64,000 nt of DNA from CAVDRM01 sp963611355 (GTDB lineage Bacteria > Bacillota > Clostridia > Christensenellales > Aristaeellaceae), in assembly GCA_963611355.1 (NCBI GenBank), contig CAVDRM010000002.1, forward strand, positions 1 through 64,000. Direction: 5' to 3'. Of the stretch, positions 60,417 through 64,000 are shown one piece after another (position 1 is the stretch's first letter; each line of letters starts with the position of its first letter). Position numbers and translations under genes: made by a program. The notes below the pieces were generated by a model. That model had not been told where the DNA came from. It made no database searches and saw only the letters and a list, made by a program, of their open reading frames with translations.

Positions 60417-61295
60417 TTAAATCGTCTTTTCCTTGCCCATAAAGCACACCGCCAGCGTGCCGGGGCCGCAGTGCGCGCCGATGACGGGGCCGACGGCCTG
60501 AATGCGGATGGCCTTGATATCGGGGATGCGCTGCATGAGCATCTCCTTGAGGCGCTGAGCGTCCTCCGGCACATCGGCCTCCATGATGACCAGCTCCTGC
60601 TCGCCCGCGTTTTCGATGTTCTCCGCCGTGCGATCGACCAAGGTGCGAAGTGCCTTTTTGCGCCCCTGCACCTTATCGGCCGGGTCGATCTTGCCGCCCT
60701 TGCCCATGACGAGGATGGGCTTAATGTCCAGAACCGTGCCGAAAAAGGCGCTGGTGGACGAAATGCGCCCGCCGCGCTTGAGATATTTCAAGTCGTCCAC
60801 GGTGAAAACGGCGTGGGAGCGCATCTTATTGTCCTCCACCCACTGCGCGACCTCCTCCATCGGCCTGCCCTCTGCATAGAGCTTGTGCGCGCCGATGATG
60901 AGCAGGCTCATGGGGGCGGAGATGTTCAGGGTGTCCACGACCATGAACTTACGGTCGGGGTACTTTTTCAGCAGCATTTCCCGCGCCTCGAAGATATTGA
61001 GGATGGTCGCCGACATCTTGGAGGAGAACGCCAGAAAGAGCAGGTCGCTCTCCTTCAGAATCGGCTCGAAATATTCCAGATAGGTCTCGGTGGGCAGCAG
61101 GGAGGTGACGGGGTTCGCGCCGTCGCGCATCCGCTGGAAAAACTCGTGCGCGTCGCCGGAGCGCCCGTTGTCGTCAAAGTATTCCACGCCGTCGAGCGCA
61201 TAGGGCATCCTGACCACCGGTATATTCAGCCGGTCGGCTATATCAAACGGCAGGTCGCTGTCGCTGTCTGTCATAAAAACATAGTGCTTGGGCAT
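60417..61295 (-). CDS. DegV family (fatty-acid-binding) protein
   Basis: DegV/FakB-type protein of 292 residues; relatives bind a fatty acid and present it to a kinase for phospholipid synthesis. It begins MPKHYVFMTDSDSDLPFDIA, the typical TDS-D motif, and has PTETYLEYFEPILKESDLL, LLFLAFSSKMSATILN and RGGRISSTSAFFGTVLDIKPIL (key part GGRISST). ATG 61295 lies 6 nt after AGGAGGT; the ATG at 61301 is too close. A promoter is at 61370-61398. It is divergent from the GH3 gene. Confidence 0.92.
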   Translation of the reverse strand: MPKHYVFMTDSDSDLPFDIADRLNIPVVRMPYALDGVEYFDDNGRSGDAHEFFQRMRDGANPVTSLLPTETYLEYFEPILKESDLLFLAFSSKMSATILNIFEAREMLLKKYPDRKFMVVDTLNISAPMSLLIIGAHKLYAEGRPMEEVAQWVEDNKMRSHAVFTVDDLKYLKRGGRISSTSAFFGTVLDIKPILVMGKGGKIDPADKVQGRKKALRTLVDRTAENIENAGEQELVIMEADVPEDAQRLKEMLMQRIPDIKAIRIQAVGPVIGAHCGPGTLAVCFMGKEKTI

Positions 61296-61322
61296 TGTCA
61301 TACCTCCTGTTTCATCAAAATT

Positions 61323-61510
61323 GTTGCATATCCCCACAAAAAGCCGCGCAGGGGATACTTGCTTTTTACATTATACAGGATTTTCACGGAAAATGCAACC
61401 GTTATGCAACTGTTTTCCATTCGGCGGTACCGGCGCGGGCCGCTGCGGGCGAACGGACGCTGCCGCCCGATTTCTGCAGCGCGGACGGAAGCCAGATTTC
61501 CCTATGCAAC
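61323..61510. promoter_or_regulatory. Repeated ATGCAAC sites in the degV/GH3 divergent region
   Basis: The 7-mer ATGCAAC occurs at 61393-61399, 61404-61410 and 61504-61510 and as GTTGCAT at 61323-61329. One copy overlaps the degV -35 box. They may be binding sites of an unknown regulator. No gene lies in 61296-61693. Confidence 0.4.
61370..61398 (-). promoter_or_regulatory. Sigma-A promoter of the DegV gene
   Basis: Minus-strand TTGCAT (61393-61398) and TATAAT (61370-61375) with a 17-nt spacer. Confidence 0.8.
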
Positions 61511-61548
61511 CCCTATAACTCGGCGGGCAGTTTTTTGTAAAAAAATGC

Positions 61549-61577
61549 TTGACAAAGGCCAAAAAATAGGGTATAGT
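61549..61577 (+). promoter_or_regulatory. Sigma-A promoter of the GH3 gene
   Basis: TTGACA (61549-61554) and TATAGT (61572-61577) are 17 nt apart. The leader to the start codon is about 110 nt. Confidence 0.85.
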
Positions 61578-61693
61578 ACCAATAGTGAGTTATGAAATGA
61601 TGTTCTGTAACCTGTTTCGGCGAAACAGGGGGCAAAGCGGACGGAACGGGCAGGCAGTACGGAAAGCCGCCGGGCGGCGAAAGGATGGGACAT

Positions 61694-63787
61694 ATGAACA
61701 GGGCAGAAGCCAGGAGCAAAGCCGAGGCGCTGGTCGCGAAAATGACGGTCGAGGAGGCCGCGGAGCAGCTCCGCTATGATGCGCCGTCCATCCCGCGTCT
61801 TGGCGTTCCCGCCTACAACTGGTGGAACGAAGCGCTGCACGGCGCTGCGCGGGCGGGCACGGCCACAAGCTTCCCGCAGGCCATCGGTCTGGCCGCCACG
61901 TTTGATACGGCATTGCTTGAGCGGCTCGGCGAAATCGCCGCCACGGAGGGGCGCGCCAAGTACAACGCCTCCGTCCGCCACGGCGACAGGGATATCTATA
62001 AGGGGCTGACCTTCTGGTCGCCCAACGTCAATATTTTCAGAGACCCCCGCTGGGGGCGCGGCCACGAGACCTACGGCGAGGACCCGTTTTTGACAGCCGA
62101 AGCGGGCAAGGCCTATGTGCGCGGCTTACAGGGGGACGGCGAGGTGATGAAGACCGCCGCCTGCGCAAAGCACTTTGCCGTGCATTCCGGGCCGGAGGCG
62201 CTGCGCCACCGCTTTAACGCCGTCGCCTCTAAAAAGGACATGGCGGAAACCTACCTGCCCGCGTTCAAGGCGCTGGTCAGGGAAGCGCACGTGGAGGCCG
62301 TCATGGGCGCGTACAACCGCACGAACGGCGAGCCGTGCTGCGGCAGCAGGACCCTGCTGCACGACATCCTGCGCGAAAAATGGGGCTTTGAGGGGCATGT
62401 GGTGTCGGACTGCTGGGCGATCCGCGACTTCCACGAATGCCACCATGTGACGCATTCCTCCGAGGAGTCCGCTGCGATGGCGCTCAAAAACGGCTGCGAT
62501 GTGAACTGCGGCTGCACCTACCTGAACTTAATGAAGGCGTACAAAAAGGGGCTGGTCTCGGAGCAGGACATCCGCACCGCCGCCGTGCGCCTGTTCACCA
62601 CCCGCTATCTGCTGGGCATCATGGACGGGAGCGAGTACGACACCATCCCCTTCACGGCCATCGAATGCCCGGAGCACCTGAGCAAAGCGCGGGAGGCCGC
62701 CGAAAAGAGCTGCGTTCTGCTCAAAAACGACGGTATGCTGCCGCTTGACAGAGAAAAAATCAAGACCCTTGCGGTCATCGGCCCGAACGCGAACAGCCGC
62801 GCCGCGCTTATCGGCAATTATCACGGCACGTCCTCCCGCTACATCACCATTTTGGAGGGCATTCAGGACGCCGTCGGCGAAGATGTCCGCGTCCTCTACT
62901 CCGAGGGCTGCCACCTGTTCAAGGACAGGGTGGAGGGGCTGGCGCACGCGGACGACCGCCTGTCCGAGGCCGAAGCCGCCGCCGAAAGCGCGGACGCCGT
63001 GGTGCTGGTGGTCGGTCTGGACGAGACGTTGGAGGGCGAAGAGGGCGATACGGGCAACGCCGCCGCATCGGGCGACAAGCGCGACCTGCTCCTGCCGCAG
63101 AGCCAGCGCAGGCTCTTAAGCGCGGTGCTGGCCGTCGGCAAGCCCACCGTCATCTGCCTGACGGCGGGCAGCGCCATTGACCTGGAGGAAGCGAACGACA
63201 AGGCGAACGCCCTGCTTCTTTGCTGGTACGCGGGTGCGCGGGGCGGCAGAACCGTTGCCGATATTCTCTTCGGCGCGGTATCGCCCTCCGGCAAGCTGCC
63301 CGTCACCTTCTATCACAACAGCCAGCTTGCGCACATGCCCGAATTTACGGACTATACGATGCGCGGGCGCACCTACCGCTACGTTGAGGAAGCGCCGCTC
63401 TACCCCTTCGGCTTCGGCCTGACCTACGGAAAGACCGAGGCGCTGTCCGCCGCCTGCGAGTACAGCGCGGACGGAAGCCTGACCGTCACGGCCAAGGTTC
63501 ATAACAGCGGGCGCGGCACGGAGGACGTGCTTCAGGTCTACGTGCAGAACGAGGGCAGCGCCTTTGCGCCCCCGCACCCGCGCCTGTGCGCGTTCCGGCG
63601 CGTTTTCCTTGCGCAGGGCGAAACAAAGAGCGTTTCCTTGACCATCCCCAGGGAGCGCCTGGCGGTCGTCAGCGACGACGGCGAGACCGTCTATGAAGGG
63701 CAGATCAAACTTTATGTCGGGTTCAGCCAGCCGGACGAAAAGAGTCTTGCACTCACCAACACAAAGGCGGTCGTCGTGAACGGGTAA
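61694..63787 (+). CDS. GH3 family beta-glycosidase (beta-xylosidase/glucosidase-like)
   Basis: Glycoside hydrolase family 3 enzyme, 697 residues, no signal peptide, so cytosolic. The (beta/alpha)8 domain starts YNWWNEALHGAARAG and has SPNVNIFRDPRWGRGHETYGEDP-type motifs (key part RDPRWGRGHETYGEDP). The catalytic Asp is in GHVVSDCWAI. The alpha/beta sandwich follows (VIGPNANSRAALIGNYHG), and a C-terminal FnIII-like domain ends the protein. NWWNEALHG and SDCWAI are usual in xylosidase-like members. ATG 61694 has AAAGGA about 9 nt upstream. The following gene is an FGGY kinase, which fits pentose (xylose) release and phosphorylation. Confidence 0.92.
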   Translation: MNRAEARSKAEALVAKMTVEEAAEQLRYDAPSIPRLGVPAYNWWNEALHGAARAGTATSFPQAIGLAATFDTALLERLGEIAATEGRAKYNASVRHGDRDIYKGLTFWSPNVNIFRDPRWGRGHETYGEDPFLTAEAGKAYVRGLQGDGEVMKTAACAKHFAVHSGPEALRHRFNAVASKKDMAETYLPAFKALVREAHVEAVMGAYNRTNGEPCCGSRTLLHDILREKWGFEGHVVSDCWAIRDFHECHHVTHSSEESAAMALKNGCDVNCGCTYLNLMKAYKKGLVSEQDIRTAAVRLFTTRYLLGIMDGSEYDTIPFTAIECPEHLSKAREAAEKSCVLLKNDGMLPLDREKIKTLAVIGPNANSRAALIGNYHGTSSRYITILEGIQDAVGEDVRVLYSEGCHLFKDRVEGLAHADDRLSEAEAAAESADAVVLVVGLDETLEGEEGDTGNAAASGDKRDLLLPQSQRRLLSAVLAVGKPTVICLTAGSAIDLEEANDKANALLLCWYAGARGGRTVADILFGAVSPSGKLPVTFYHNSQLAHMPEFTDYTMRGRTYRYVEEAPLYPFGFGLTYGKTEALSAACEYSADGSLTVTAKVHNSGRGTEDVLQVYVQNEGSAFAPPHPRLCAFRRVFLAQGETKSVSLTIPRERLAVVSDDGETVYEGQIKLYVGFSQPDEKSLALTNTKAVVVNG

Positions 63788-63821
63788 GCCGTCCGCGCTC
63801 AGACCTTACGGAGGCACATAC

Positions 63822-64000
63822 ATGGCGTATTTTATCGGTGCGGATTTGGGCACCTCATCCTTAAAGCTGCTGCTCATGGACGAGCACGGCAGCATCCGTC
63901 GGGTGGTCAGCAGGGAATACCCCCTGGAATTTCCCCATGCGGGCTGGAGCCAGCAGGCGCCGGAGGACTGGGCGCGGGCGCTGAAGGAGGGCATTCCGGA
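63822..64000 (+). CDS. FGGY-family carbohydrate kinase (xylulokinase-like), partial
   Basis: The N-terminal 59 residues of a sugar kinase; the gene continues beyond the window. It begins MAYFIGADLGTSSLKLLLMD, the ATP-binding phosphate-1 motif, and contains EYPLEFPHAGWSQQAPEDW, typical of xylulokinases (XylB). The start ATG 63822 has CGGAGG upstream. It lies 34 nt after the GH3 gene and is likely in the same operon, phosphorylating the ketose formed from the released sugar. Confidence 0.85.
   Translation, partial: MAYFIGADLGTSSLKLLLMDEHGSIRRVVSREYPLEFPHAGWSQQAPEDWARALKEGIP

Noticed and set aside
1..64000. CRISPR array or recognisable defence island
   Set aside because: No regularly spaced direct repeats and no cas, restriction-modification, toxin-antitoxin or known defence genes were found on either strand.

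Overview
The window looks like chromosome from a GC-rich Bacillota of the class Clostridia, probably an anaerobic gut commensal. The evidence is Clostridia-type gene content (HemZ, ComF, separate SecD and SecF, bifunctional Rel, DegV, a lysine riboswitch), sigma-A promoters close to TTGACA-17-TATAAT, GGAGG-type ribosome sites, frequent GTG and TTG starts, and many ABC importers with intracellular glycosidases. The species cannot be named from the sequence alone.

Layout. 0-6 kb (minus): a cell-wall amidase and a ComF-like protein, then a three-gene nucleoside/BMP-type ABC importer without its binding protein. 6-18 kb (plus): a small secreted protein, secD-secF, and a tightly packed run recJ, rel, dtd, membrane protein, metallo-beta-lactamase-fold hydrolase, hemZ, Zn/Mn-binding protein. 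17.7-20.4 kb: a lysine riboswitch and terminator controlling an amino-acid ABC importer. 20.5-24.7 kb: an unknown membrane protein, galM, gap and a radical SAM protein. 24.8-25.1 kb: a dense DnaA-box cluster in a long divergent intergenic region. 25.4-35.1 kb (plus): HAD phosphatase, rlmH, an unknown protein, uvrB, two paralogous serine hydrolases around murC and tgt, and a polysaccharide deacetylase.

35.1-47.3 kb is a glycan-utilisation island: GH20, GH38 and GH130 enzymes, a solute-binding protein, two permeases, a divergent LacI regulator with repeated operator-like sites, a gene remnant and an IS481-like element whose transposase carries an 11-bp duplication. A 26-bp perfect direct repeat (35034-35059 and 47305-47330) brackets it. 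The set suggests import and intracellular breakdown of mannose/N-acetylglucosamine glycans such as N-glycan cores.

47.4-53.3 kb: rpsT, a small membrane protein, tRNA-Ala(CGC), two paralogous APC permeases flanking a UcpA-like dehydrogenase, tRNA-Leu(CAA) and a 74-residue helical protein. 53.5-61.3 kb (minus): dnaX, a large FtsX-type ABC permease with its ATPase, a secreted class 3 lipase and a DegV protein. 61.7-64 kb (plus): a GH3 glycosidase and the start of an FGGY sugar kinase, cut by the window end.

No complete novel defence or secretion system was found. The most useful leads are the DnaA-box cluster (candidate oriC or DnaA reservoir), the repeat-bracketed island with its apparently frameshifted GH130 start, a three-copy double-hairpin repeat at gene 3' ends, and a leaderless mini-ORF ahead of gap.
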